A stretch of 64,000 nt of DNA from contig NZ_JAMDHK010000010.1 of NCBI RefSeq assembly GCF_024721115.1, positions 106,166-170,165 of the forward strand, given 5' to 3'. The translations under genes were made by a program, and so were the position numbers. Positions within the stretch are counted from its first letter, which is position 1; each line of letters starts with the position of its first letter. Below the pieces are notes generated by a model. It was given only the letters and a program-made list of their open reading frames with translations, made no database searches and was not told the origin of the DNA. This document shows, one piece after another, positions 41,716 to 50,626 of this stretch. This stretch comes from Salipiger pentaromativorans (GTDB lineage Bacteria > Pseudomonadota > Alphaproteobacteria > Rhodobacterales > Rhodobacteraceae).

Positions 41716-42887
41716 CAGAGAGTACTGCCCCGGAGCTGGCCCGCGCTGACGACAATCGGATCGTCCAGCTCGACCAGATAGGGCGCCGGGGCGACCGGCG
41801 CCGGGGCTTCGCGGACGATCTCGAACTCGCCATCCTCGCGCACCACGGCAACCCGCGGCCAAAGCGAGGTGTGATGGGTGATCTCGTCCACCCGCACCGG
41901 CCCCTGCGGTGCCTCGAGCGAAAAGGTCGGCAGCACCGAGATCAACTCGTCCCGGTCGAAACTCTGCACCCGACGCACCGCCTCGGCAAACAGCTTGACC
42001 TGGAAATAGGCGGCCTCGGATTCCGCGCAAAGCGGAATATCCGGCCCGTAGCGATCCAGATAGGCCGACACGAAACGCGCATTCGCTTCGCTTTTGATCA
42101 CCTTGAAATAGGGGGCCGCCTTGACGTTGCCGATCGAGGCCTCCTTGCCGATCACCTTCATTTCCGGCTCGCCGGTGGTGACCGATCCGATGGGACAGAC
42201 CGAGCGGTCGAAACCGGCCCGGTGATAAGCCTGATAGAACATCACCGCGCCGCGCCCGACGATTGTCGAAAAGATGATCACCGGCCCGCTGTCGCGGGTC
42301 CGTTCCTGGATCCGCGAGATCACTCGGTCGATATCCTCGTCGGTGGGATCAACCGGAATGTAGACCTCGTCCACCACCTCGGCATTCCGGTTCGACAACA
42401 GATCGCGCATGATCCGGTTCAGCTCGTAGGGGAAAACATAATTCGAGCCGACGAAAAAATACCGGTGGCCGTAGGTTTCGGTCATGTAATCCGCCAGCCA
42501 GCGGGCATTCTGGTTCGGGGCTGCGCCGGAATAGATGCAGCCCGGAGCATATTCGAACCCCTCGTAATGGGTCGGATAGAACAGCATCGAACGATGCGCC
42601 TCGACCTCACGCAGCACAGGTTTGCGGGTCGAGGACATGTAGCAGCCGAACAGCGCTTCGACATGCTCCTCGGTCAGCAGTCGGCGGGCTTCGGCGCGAA
42701 AGCGCACCGGATCGGATCCGGGGTCGCGCCCGGCAATCCGCACCTCACGACCGAGAATGCCGCCGTTCTGGTTGATTTCCTCGATGGCGAGCGTCGCCGC
42801 AAGTCTCTGCGCCCGCTCGATGACCGAGGTCGCGCCTGTATCAGAAAAAAGGAAGCCGAGTGTGACCGGCGCATCCGTCGATTTCAT
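41715..42887 (-). CDS. amiC: AmiC-like amide sensor / negative regulator
   Basis: A roughly 390-residue periplasmic-binding-protein fold without a signal peptide, hence cytoplasmic, as for AmiC. Diagnostic blocks: LGFLFSDTGATSVIERAQR, FGCYMSSTRKPVLREVEAHR, FYPTHYEGFEYAPGCIYSGA and FVGSNYVFPYELNRIMRD. The preferred start is ATG 42887 (MKSTDAPVT), with GGAA upstream; ATG 42899 is four codons earlier and also possible. It should sense small amides and control the co-encoded ANTAR protein. It is related to the urtA product but lacks the export signal. Confidence 0.9.
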   Translation of the reverse strand: MKSTDAPVTLGFLFSDTGATSVIERAQRLAATLAIEEINQNGGILGREVRIAGRDPGSDPVRFRAEARRLLTEEHVEALFGCYMSSTRKPVLREVEAHRSMLFYPTHYEGFEYAPGCIYSGAAPNQNARWLADYMTETYGHRYFFVGSNYVFPYELNRIMRDLLSNRNAEVVDEVYIPVDPTDEDIDRVISRIQERTRDSGPVIIFSTIVGRGAVMFYQAYHRAGFDRSVCPIGSVTTGEPEMKVIGKEASIGNVKAAPYFKVIKSEANARFVSAYLDRYGPDIPLCAESEAAYFQVKLFAEAVRRVQSFDRDELISVLPTFSLEAPQGPVRVDEITHHTSLWPRVAVVREDGEFEIVREAPAPVAPAPYLVELDDPIVVSAGQLRGSTL

Positions 42888-42906
42888 ATGAATTTCCATT
42901 GTATGC

Positions 42907-42923
42907 CCATTGCGATGCAATGG
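42907..42923. promoter_or_regulatory. Perfect inverted repeat just upstream of amiC
   Basis: CCATTGC-GAT-GCAATGG is a 7-base perfect inverted repeat with a 3-base centre, about 20 bases before the preferred amiC start. It could be a protein-binding site or a small hairpin at the start of the amiCR transcript. Beyond it, 42924-43190 holds no recognised gene. Confidence 0.35.
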
Positions 42924-43192
42924 ATCCTGGCAGGTCGGTCACGCCCTATCGCTAGCCCATCCAATTTCGTCGCGCAAGCCGCACCCAACCGGCTCTGCCC
43001 AAATCCATTGCCATTGCCTAAAGAACGGACGGATTCAGCTCTAGGGTCAGGACTTGGGCAAAGGGCCCACATCCGTCAAGAGCTTCGGCCAAGCTATTTA
43101 TCCGCGCCAACGGACTATTTTTGCTTGGTCGATCCGCCCGCCGTTTCGCGGCTCCTGCGTGAGACCCTTGGGCAACATGCGCCGGTTCGTGG

Positions 43193-43400
43193 TCAGCGAC
43201 GAGGGCCACCGACATGATGCTGGTGCGATGCCGTCCCTGTATCCCAATCAATCAGAACCTGCGGATTCGGAGCGTTTTGGGGCGTTTCTGTAGCCTTAAT
43301 TCCAATATATCCACAGGCCGCACATGTCAGAAGTGCCGGATACCTGGCGACGAGGGCCTGACCGCAGGTTTGGCAGGTCATCGACCACGCAAAGCGCCCA
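43193..43400 (-). pseudogene. Zinc-finger remnant, possibly TniQ-type
   Basis: The minus strand encodes RHGRFAWSMTCQTCGQALVA and LLTCAACGYIGI, a C-x2-C...C-x2-C knuckle such as occurs in TniQ/TnsD-type transposition proteins. It follows the TniA-type fragment on the same strand, the order expected for Tn5053-like elements with tniB deleted. No other part of TniQ is recognisable, so the identity is tentative. Confidence 0.35.
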
Positions 43401-43817
43401 TGACGAAGAGTGTGCTCCCGGCGCGCCCAAGCGGACGATACTCGACCGCTATACCCCAATCTTCACAGGCCGTTCTGAAGGCATCGCTGTGGAACTCCTG
43501 CGCGTTGTCGACGTGGATCGGTTTCGGGATGCCGGCCGTCAGCCAAACCAGCTCTTCCACTGTCCCCGGAACGTATATCGATTTCCGCCGCACGCAGTGG
43601 CCGCGACACCGTGCGATCGACAAGACAGACGGCTCGTCGAAAGTGACATAAACCCCGAGAACGATCCGCTTCGGCCCGCGACGGCCCCCGCGGCGCACAC
43701 ATCGTTCTCTCTCAGTCCCCGGTAGAGCGACCAGGTGTGGCTCTTCGCCAAACCCGGTTCCCAGGCAGCATCGCCAATCGCTGCGCTGATAGGCGCGCCC
43801 TTCTTCTCAAGCTCCAA
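43378..43817 (-). pseudogene. TniA/Mu-type transposase remnant
   Basis: In the minus strand GVYVTFDEPSVLSIARC and then IPKPIHVDNAQEFHSDAFRT, with YRPLGRAG, match the rve catalytic core of TniA/TnsB-type transposases (VDNAQEFHS includes the second Asp of DDE). Sequence before it (43600-43817) continues the homology in another frame, and the segment between the two catalytic blocks is shortened, so at least one deletion and a frameshift are present. It lies between the amide regulon and the hydantoinase operon and marks an old transposition boundary. Confidence 0.6.
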
Positions 43818-43881
43818 GATAGGACGGAGAACCGCTGCGCGGTGTTTCGCAAGACGCTCGCTCGCGGCCTATCTGCGCGGC

Positions 43882-45549
43882 CTACCCGGATAGGCCATAG
43901 ACCTCGCGCGCCACACGATCGCTGATCAGCCCCGCCTCGAGATCCGCCCGCACCCGGTCCTCGGCCCGCTCCGAGGCCGGGCCGTAACCGCCGCCCGAGG
44001 GCGAGATATGGCGGAATACGTCGCCCTTACGTAGGTGGTAGGGCTCGGTCACCAGCACCGGAAGCTCGGTCTCGACCCCGTCGCGGATCAGAATGCTCAC
44101 CGGCCCCGAGCCCGCTTCGCCATGGAAAAGCCCGTGCGGAGGGTGATCGCGCTTGTCCGACCGCAGCGACAGCACGCCCTCTTCCTCGCCGGTGTATTCG
44201 TATTCCCGGATAAAGGCATTGCCACCCCGGAACCGCCCCGCACCACCGGTGTCGGGCACGACGCCGTAGCGGCGGATGCGCAGCGGATAGGAGGCCTCGA
44301 TCATCTCGACCGGCACATTGGCCTGATTGGCGCCCATATGCGGCACGCCGACCTGCCCGTCATGGGCCGAGGACGCGCCCCAGGTGCCCATCACCGTCTC
44401 GGTAAAGACAAAGGGTTTTCCGTCGATATAGCCCGCGAAGGTGGGCACGCTCGACCCGCCCATGCCATCCGCCGTCACCCGGTCCGGCAAGGCCTGCGCC
44501 AGCGCGCCGAACATGCCGTCAATGACCCGGTAGCCGGTGATCCCCCGCGCGCCGCAGGGCGCCGGATGGACCGAGTTCACCACCGTGCCCTTGGGCGCGG
44601 TCACCGTGACCACACGCTCGAAGCCGTGGCAGTTCGGAATGTCCGACAGCATGATCGAACGCAGCGCGGTATAGACCGATGCCTTGGTGAAGGGCAGCGG
44701 CGTGTTCACCCCGCCTTCGACCTGGGGCGAGGATCCCGCGAAATCCACCGTGATGCTCTCGTCCGCAATGGTCAGCGCGATCTGGATCACGATCGGCACC
44801 GGATCGGCGCCCAGCCCGTCCATATGGTCGGTGAAGTGATAGGTGCCGTTGGGCAGATCCCGGATCTCGGCCCGGCCCAGCCGCTCGGCGTAGTCATGCA
44901 GTTCCTCGGCGCAGGCCAGCACCTCGTCCACCCCGTAGCGGGTGATCAGATCCGCAAAGGACCGCCGCCCCGCGCGGCTTGCCGCCATCTGTGCCCGCAG
45001 GTCGCCCTGCACCATGTCGGGCACCCGGACGTTGAGCCCGATGATTTCCCAGACCGCCGCGTTGAACTGCCCCTTGTCGTAGAGCTTGAGGAACGGCAGC
45101 CGCAGCCCCTCCTGATAGATCTCCCGCGCGCCCAGAGCGTTCGATCCGGGGACGATGCCCCCCACATCGGCATGGTGGGCGAGCGTCGTGGTCCAGCCGA
45201 CGATCCGTGCCTCGTGAAAGATCGGTTCGATGATGTAGATATCGGGCAGATGCTGCCCCGCCGCCGCGTAGGGATCGTTGCCGATAAAGACATCGCCGGG
45301 GTGGATGTTGCCCGCATAGCGCTCCATCAAATGCTGCATGGCATCGTAGAAGCTGCCCAGATGCATCGGCGTGGTGACACCCTGCGCCAGCGTCTGCCCC
45401 TTTGCGTCGCAGATCGCGGTCGAGTAATCCATGCTGTCGCGCACAATCGGCGAATGCGCCGCCCGCATGAGCATGAGCGCCATCTCGTCGGCGATGGAAT
45501 CGAAGGCGTTCTTCATCACCTCGAGCCGGATAGGGTCGATCTTTCTCAT
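43882..45549 (-). CDS. hyuB: Hydantoinase/oxoprolinase subunit B (HyuB), copy 1
   Basis: A 555-residue HyuB-family protein from ATG 45549 (MRKIDPIRLEVMKNAFDSIA). Family blocks: HLGSFYDAMQHLMERYAG, PGDVFIGNDPYAAAGQHLPD, TTLAHHADVGGIVPGSN and PDTGGAGRFRGGNAFIREY. With HyuA it performs ATP-dependent cleavage of cyclic amides such as N-methylhydantoin or 5-oxoproline, or acts in related carboxylations; the substrate is not determined. It is the last gene of the operon and overlaps hyuA by four bases. Confidence 0.92.
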   Translation of the reverse strand: MRKIDPIRLEVMKNAFDSIADEMALMLMRAAHSPIVRDSMDYSTAICDAKGQTLAQGVTTPMHLGSFYDAMQHLMERYAGNIHPGDVFIGNDPYAAAGQHLPDIYIIEPIFHEARIVGWTTTLAHHADVGGIVPGSNALGAREIYQEGLRLPFLKLYDKGQFNAAVWEIIGLNVRVPDMVQGDLRAQMAASRAGRRSFADLITRYGVDEVLACAEELHDYAERLGRAEIRDLPNGTYHFTDHMDGLGADPVPIVIQIALTIADESITVDFAGSSPQVEGGVNTPLPFTKASVYTALRSIMLSDIPNCHGFERVVTVTAPKGTVVNSVHPAPCGARGITGYRVIDGMFGALAQALPDRVTADGMGGSSVPTFAGYIDGKPFVFTETVMGTWGASSAHDGQVGVPHMGANQANVPVEMIEASYPLRIRRYGVVPDTGGAGRFRGGNAFIREYEYTGEEEGVLSLRSDKRDHPPHGLFHGEAGSGPVSILIRDGVETELPVLVTEPYHLRKGDVFRHISPSGGGYGPASERAEDRVRADLEAGLISDRVAREVYGLSG

Positions 45550-47684
45550 TCGGCGGCCTCCAATGCGCCCGCGGCCGTGGCGGCGGGCAGGGTCAGGATG
45601 ATGTTGCCCTTGCCGTCGATCCGGGCCGAGCAATCCGGCGGCACGATGGTCGTACCCTCGTATTCCTCGATGATCGCCGGACCCTGGCGCGGACCGGCGG
45701 CAAGCGCCGCGCGGTCGATGATCGCAGTCTCGATCCGACCCCATTGCGGCCCGAAATAGACCTGGCGCCTGCGCTCCGGCGCGGGCGCGACCTTGCGATA
45801 TTCCGGCAGCGCCCCCGATCCCTTGGGCACCTGGGCGGTCACCCGAAGGCTCACGAATTCGACCGGCGTATCCGCGAGCCGGTAGCCATAGGCCCGCTCG
45901 TGGGCAAGCTCGAACGCCTCCCGCAGCCGCGCAACCGCCTCGGGCGTCAGGTCGCGCCCCTCGTCAAGCGGCAGGGTAAGCTCGAAGGCCTGCCCCTTGT
46001 AGCGCAGGTCGGCCTCGTGGATCAGCTCGACCGCATCCCTGCCCCGCGACAGTTCGTGCAGCACCTGATTCTCGAGCGCGGTCAGACCGTTGGCCACCGC
46101 CTCGGCGCTGACTGCATCGATCCGGGCCAGCAGGGCGGAGGCTGCCGATGTCTCGATATCCGCATAAAGCAGGCCAAGCGCCGACAGCACCCCCGCGCCG
46201 GGCGGCACGATCACTTCGGTCACGCCAAGGGCGCGGGCGAGCGAGACCGAATGTATGCCGCCATTGCCCCCAAAGGCGATCATGGCGAAATCGCGCGGGT
46301 CGCGGCCCCGGAATGTCGTCACCGACTTCACCGCCCGCATCATGACGGTCGAGACCAGCTCATGCACCCCGTGCGCGGCTTCGTCGAGACCGATGCCCAT
46401 CGGCTCCGCCACCACCCGCGACAGCGCCGCACGGCTTAGCTCCGGGTCCACCGGCACCGCCCCGCCGGCAAGCGCCTCGGGGTTGAGAAACCCCAGAACC
46501 ATGTTCGCATCCGTCACCGTGGGCTCGGTGCCGCCGGTGCCGTAGCAGGCGGGCCCGGGCGCGGCGCCCGCGCTCATCGGGCCGACCTTGAGCGCACCGG
46601 CCCGGTCGCGCCAGACGATGGAACCGCCGCCCGCGCCGACCTCGGAAATGTCGATCACCGGCAGCTTCAGCGCATAGCCGCCGCCCTTGGCCAGCTTCGA
46701 GGACAGCGAAATCCCCCCGCCCACCTCGTAATCGTCGGCGCGCAGAAGCTGCCCCCCCTCGATGAGCGAGGCCTTGGCGGTGGTGCCGCCCATGTCGAAA
46801 GCGATGGCATCGCCGTGCCCGACATCGAGCATCACCGCCCGCGCCCCGATAACGCCCGCTGCCGGTCCGCATTCCACGATCTGCGCCGGCTTGGCCATGA
46901 CGGTGCGCGCGTCGACGATGCCCCCGGCGGAATGCATCATGAAGAAATCGGACGGCAGTCCGGCCTCGGCCAGCCTGTCCCGCAGCGCGTTGAGATAGGT
47001 TTTCACCGGCGGGCCGACAAAGGAATTGATGACCGTGGTCGAGGTTCGTTCGTATTCCCGGATCTCGGGCAGCACGTCGACCGACAGCGACACATAGACC
47101 CCCGGCAGATGCTCGGCCAGCAACTCGCCGATCCGCCGCTCATGCGCCGGGTTCGCATAGGCATGAAGCAGACAGACCGCGACCGCATCGACGCCCGCCG
47201 CCCGGATCGCCTCGATCGCCGCCAGAACGCTCGCCTCGGACAGCGGCGTCAGGACCGCGCCCCGGAAATCCATCCGCTCCTCGACCTCAAAGCGCCACTT
47301 GCGCGGCGACAGCGCCGGGGGCTTTTCGTAAAGCGGATCGTAAAGCTTCGGCACCCGGATGCGCCGCATCTCGAGCACGTCGCGAAAGCCCTCGGTTGTG
47401 ATCAGCGCGGTGCGCGCGCCCTTGCCTTCGAGGATTGCGTTGGTCGCGACGGTGCAGGCATGCATGACCTCGCCGATCTCCTCGGGCGCCAGCGTCTCGA
47501 CCGCGACCAGTTCCAGGATCCCCTCGGCCACGCCGCGCGCGTAATCGTCGGGGGTCGAGGCGACCTTGCGCGTGGCGATGGTGCCGTCGCCCCGGATCAG
47601 CGCGACATCGGTAAAGGTTCCGCCGATATCCGCGGCGATCCGCAGCGCCCCGCGGGCGGGTTCCGGTGTTTCAGCTTGGGGCAT
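45546..47684 (-). CDS. hyuA: Hydantoinase/oxoprolinase subunit A (HyuA), copy 1
   Basis: A 712-residue HyuA-family ATP-dependent subunit. The nucleotide-binding DIGGTFTDVALI is at residues 18-29, then TVATNAILEGKGARTALITT, GPAAGVIGARAV, AFDMGGTTAKASLI and GGNGGIHSVSLARALGV. It pairs with the overlapping HyuB. It is directly preceded by the TRAP large permease gene (gap of three bases), so substrate uptake and cleavage are co-expressed. Confidence 0.93.
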   Translation of the reverse strand: MPQAETPEPARGALRIAADIGGTFTDVALIRGDGTIATRKVASTPDDYARGVAEGILELVAVETLAPEEIGEVMHACTVATNAILEGKGARTALITTEGFRDVLEMRRIRVPKLYDPLYEKPPALSPRKWRFEVEERMDFRGAVLTPLSEASVLAAIEAIRAAGVDAVAVCLLHAYANPAHERRIGELLAEHLPGVYVSLSVDVLPEIREYERTSTTVINSFVGPPVKTYLNALRDRLAEAGLPSDFFMMHSAGGIVDARTVMAKPAQIVECGPAAGVIGARAVMLDVGHGDAIAFDMGGTTAKASLIEGGQLLRADDYEVGGGISLSSKLAKGGGYALKLPVIDISEVGAGGGSIVWRDRAGALKVGPMSAGAAPGPACYGTGGTEPTVTDANMVLGFLNPEALAGGAVPVDPELSRAALSRVVAEPMGIGLDEAAHGVHELVSTVMMRAVKSVTTFRGRDPRDFAMIAFGGNGGIHSVSLARALGVTEVIVPPGAGVLSALGLLYADIETSAASALLARIDAVSAEAVANGLTALENQVLHELSRGRDAVELIHEADLRYKGQAFELTLPLDEGRDLTPEAVARLREAFELAHERAYGYRLADTPVEFVSLRVTAQVPKGSGALPEYRKVAPAPERRRQVYFGPQWGRIETAIIDRAALAAGPRQGPAIIEEYEGTTIVPPDCSARIDGKGNIILTLPAATAAGALEAAE

Positions 47685-47687
47685 GGG

Positions 47688-48980
47688 TCAGCCTCCCAGA
47701 AGCACGTCGGGGATGAACAGCACGATCCCCGGCGCATAGGTGATGATGAAAAGCACGACGATCAGCGGCACGAGAAAGGGCAGCGCGGCCCAGCAGACCC
47801 GCTCGAACGAAATGTCCGCGATACGTGTGACGATGAAGAGGGCAACGCCGACCGGCGGGGTCACGATGCCGATGAGCAGCCCGTAGACCATGATCAGCCC
47901 GAAATGCACCCGGTCGATGCCGAAGTGATCCACAAGCGGCAGCATGATCGGGATGAGGATGATCATCGCCGGGATGTTCTCGAGGATCATGCCCAGCAGC
48001 AGAAAGAAGATGATGACGAGGAACAGGAAGACATGCTTGTTCTCGGTCACCGTCAGAACCGCCTCGGCGACGCGCTGGGGCACCCGGTCGTAGGTCAGCA
48101 CAAAGCCCATGGCATGGCTGACCCCGATGATCATCAGGATCGACCCGAAGAGGATCACCGTCTCGCCCACCGCGCGCCGGAGCCGCGAGAAGGCAAGCGT
48201 CCGATAGGCGAGGCCGAGGATCAGCGTATAGGTACAGGCGATGACCCCGGCCTCGACCGGCGTGGCGACACCCGTGGTGACCGACCCGATGATGATCACC
48301 GGCGCCAGCAGCGCCCAGCCCGAGCGGCTGAGTTCCGACCCGATGACGGCAAGTTTCGGGCGCGGCATCACCGGCACGTCGAACCGGTTGGCCACCGACC
48401 GGTTGTAGATCATCAGCGTGACGACAAGCACGATGCCAGGCCCGATGCCGGCAAGGAACATCCGCTCGACCGACACCTGCGCCGAGAAGGCGTAGATGAG
48501 CAGCGGCACCGACGGCCACATCGTTGGACCGATCACCGAACTGGCACAGGTCAGCGCGGCGGAAAAGGCACGCGGGTAGCCGTGCTTTTCCATCTGCGCG
48601 ATGACCAGGTTGCCGATCCCGGCGACATCCGCGATGGCCGATCCGGTGACCCCTCCGAACAGGAGGGAGGTCATCACGTTGACCTGCGCAAGCCCGGCCT
48701 TCATGTGCCCGACCAGCGTGTTGGCAAGCGTGAAGATCCGGTCGGTCAGCCCGATCGCGGACATGAGATGCCCGGCAAGGATAAAGAAGGGCACCGCCGT
48801 CAGCGCGGGCGTGTTGACCCCTTCGAGGATATTGAGCGGGAAGGTATAGAGAATCCGCAGGCTCTCGGCGAGCCCGATCTGCCAGAATCCGGCCAGCGTT
48901 CCGGCGGCCAGGGCCACCACCACGGGCACGCCCAGCAGCATGAGCACGAAGAAGATGCCGAAGATCGTAAGAGCTACCAT
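47688..48980 (-). CDS. dctM: TRAP transporter large permease (DctM)
   Basis: A 430-residue DctM-family permease from ATG 48980 (MVALTIFGIFFVLMLLGVPV). Key blocks: AVPFFILAGHLMSAIGLTDR, SLLFGGVTGSAIADVAGIG, VIGPTMWPSVPLLIYAF and GIVTPPVGVALFIVTRIADI. It overlaps dctQ by seven bases and precedes hyuA by three, forming a continuous minus-strand operon. Confidence 0.93.
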   Translation of the reverse strand: MVALTIFGIFFVLMLLGVPVVVALAAGTLAGFWQIGLAESLRILYTFPLNILEGVNTPALTAVPFFILAGHLMSAIGLTDRIFTLANTLVGHMKAGLAQVNVMTSLLFGGVTGSAIADVAGIGNLVIAQMEKHGYPRAFSAALTCASSVIGPTMWPSVPLLIYAFSAQVSVERMFLAGIGPGIVLVVTLMIYNRSVANRFDVPVMPRPKLAVIGSELSRSGWALLAPVIIIGSVTTGVATPVEAGVIACTYTLILGLAYRTLAFSRLRRAVGETVILFGSILMIIGVSHAMGFVLTYDRVPQRVAEAVLTVTENKHVFLFLVIIFFLLLGMILENIPAMIILIPIMLPLVDHFGIDRVHFGLIMVYGLLIGIVTPPVGVALFIVTRIADISFERVCWAALPFLVPLIVVLFIITYAPGIVLFIPDVLLGG

Positions 48981-49528
48981 TGCGCGGCCTCCTCGTCTCC
49001 GGCGGGCACCGGCGCGGCCCAGCCCGCAAAAAGCGCGACCAGATCGACGATGAAATGTATGACGAGCATGGCGCTCGACGCGATGAGCGGGACCGAGAGC
49101 CAGTAACGCGTCAGCCCGACGATCTCCATCGTGCCGCGCTGACGGGCAAGGATCTGCGGCGCTTCGGCCACCAGGATCCCGACCACCAGCAACCCGACAA
49201 CGGCCGTCAACACCCGCGACAGTTTCATGCCCCGCTGCCCGAACCGCCCGACCAGGATGGTCAGGGCGATATCGAGGTGGCGGCGGTACATCACGTAGAA
49301 GGCCAGAAAGACGGACCAGACCATAAGGACCCCGGTCCAGGGCGACACCCAAAGCAGACTGGGCTCGCCCAAATTGCGCAGGATGATATTGGCGAGGTTG
49401 GCGAGCAGCATGAAGGTCAGCATCGCCTCGGCAGCCGTCTGGAACAGGGACGCGATCGCATCGAGTACACGATCGACGCCCCTGAACCATCCCGGGCCAC
49501 CGCGCAGGGTCGCGGTCCCGTTGATCAT
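48974..49528 (-). CDS. dctQ: TRAP transporter small permease (DctQ)
   Basis: A 184-residue four-helix membrane protein. The family-specific region ANLANIILRNLGEPSLLWVS lies before YRRHLDIALTILVGRFGQRG. It lies 9 bases after dctP and overlaps dctM. It links the two larger TRAP components. Confidence 0.88.
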   Translation of the reverse strand: MINGTATLRGGPGWFRGVDRVLDAIASLFQTAAEAMLTFMLLANLANIILRNLGEPSLLWVSPWTGVLMVWSVFLAFYVMYRRHLDIALTILVGRFGQRGMKLSRVLTAVVGLLVVGILVAEAPQILARQRGTMEIVGLTRYWLSVPLIASSAMLVIHFIVDLVALFAGWAAPVPAGDEEAAQW

Positions 49529-49537
49529 GGCCGGACC

Positions 49538-50554
49538 CTAGTTGCCCGCCGCCGGCAGCGCCGCTTCGAGCAGGCCCTCGGGCATGTCGCCCGCGGCATC
49601 GAGCTGCCGATACCACTCGGCCATATTGGCAAAGAGCGGCTCCAGCGGCATGTCGGTAAAGGTCACGCCAAGGGCCTCGAGATTGCCCTGCATCGCATCG
49701 GCATTCTCTGTCATCAGCTTCAGCGAATAGGCGGCGGTTTCCTCATGCGCCTGCAAAAGCGCGGCCTGATCCTTTTCCGGCAGCGCGTCGAAGGCTTCGG
49801 CGTTCATCGCAAAGGCAAGACCCTGCCAGAACTCGTTGGTGCGGGTGATATAGGGGGCCTGTTCGTAGAACTTCATCGCCTCGACAAGCGCGGCGGGGCT
49901 GGTCACCGAATCCGCGACGCCGGACTGAAGAGACTGATAGACCTCGGTCCAGGAGAGCATCTGAAGATCTGCGCCAAGGTGCTGCCACACGGAAATCGCC
50001 AGCTCGTCGGGATACATGCGCAGCTTCAGTCCGGCGATATCCTCATAAGTCTCGACCGGCTTTTTCGAGATCAGGACACGATAGGGCCCGCGCACCACGG
50101 CAACCGGATTGCCCAGCGGGCGCACCCCGGCGATTTCCTCGACCTCGTCGAGCCAGCTCTTGACCAGATCGGTCTCGGTGAAGGCGACCCAGTCCTCGCG
50201 GTTCTGGAACAGGAAATGCGGCGCGATCCACTTGATGTCCGGCACCCATTTCTGAAGGAAGAAGGCATCTTCGGCATATAGGTTCACCGTCCCCAGCTCG
50301 AGCTGTTCGAGGATCGCATCCTCCTTGCCAAGCTGCTCGGACGGGAAGACCTGTACCTCGACATCGCCCTCGGTCAGCTCTCCGACCCGGTCGGCGAAGA
50401 ACTGGAACACAATGCCTTCCGGGCTGTCCGCCGGCATCTTGTGGGCAAAACGCCAGGTCTCGGCATGGGCCATGCCCGCCATGAGCGCCACGGCGGTTGT
50501 GGCAAGCAATCCGGTCCGGGCGCGTTTGGCCCAGTCTTTGCTGAATGTCGTCAT
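49538..50554 (-). CDS. dctP: TRAP transporter substrate-binding protein (DctP)
   Basis: A 338-residue periplasmic receptor with a classical signal peptide (GLLATTAVALMAGMAHAETW). Mature start WRFAHKMPADSPEGIVFQFF, then GDVEVQVFPSEQLGKEDAIL and EDIAGLKLRMYPDELAISVW, all normal for DctP. It should deliver an organic acid or cyclic amide to the DctQM permease. The gene lies about 70 bases after hyuB copy 2. Confidence 0.93.
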   Translation of the reverse strand: MTTFSKDWAKRARTGLLATTAVALMAGMAHAETWRFAHKMPADSPEGIVFQFFADRVGELTEGDVEVQVFPSEQLGKEDAILEQLELGTVNLYAEDAFFLQKWVPDIKWIAPHFLFQNREDWVAFTETDLVKSWLDEVEEIAGVRPLGNPVAVVRGPYRVLISKKPVETYEDIAGLKLRMYPDELAISVWQHLGADLQMLSWTEVYQSLQSGVADSVTSPAALVEAMKFYEQAPYITRTNEFWQGLAFAMNAEAFDALPEKDQAALLQAHEETAAYSLKLMTENADAMQGNLEALGVTFTDMPLEPLFANMAEWYRQLDAAGDMPEGLLEAALPAAGN

Positions 50555-50626
50555 CCTGTTGGTCCTATGATTGATGTTGCGGTCGTGAGGGCGGTTGGCT
50601 CCACCCGGATTATGGATTGTTCTCGG

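Noticed and set aside
46815..49106. Plus-strand open frame of about 760 codons opposite hyuA and dctM
   Set aside because: The composition (His, Asp, Arg, Gln-rich) is that of an antisense frame, and the minus-strand genes are certain.
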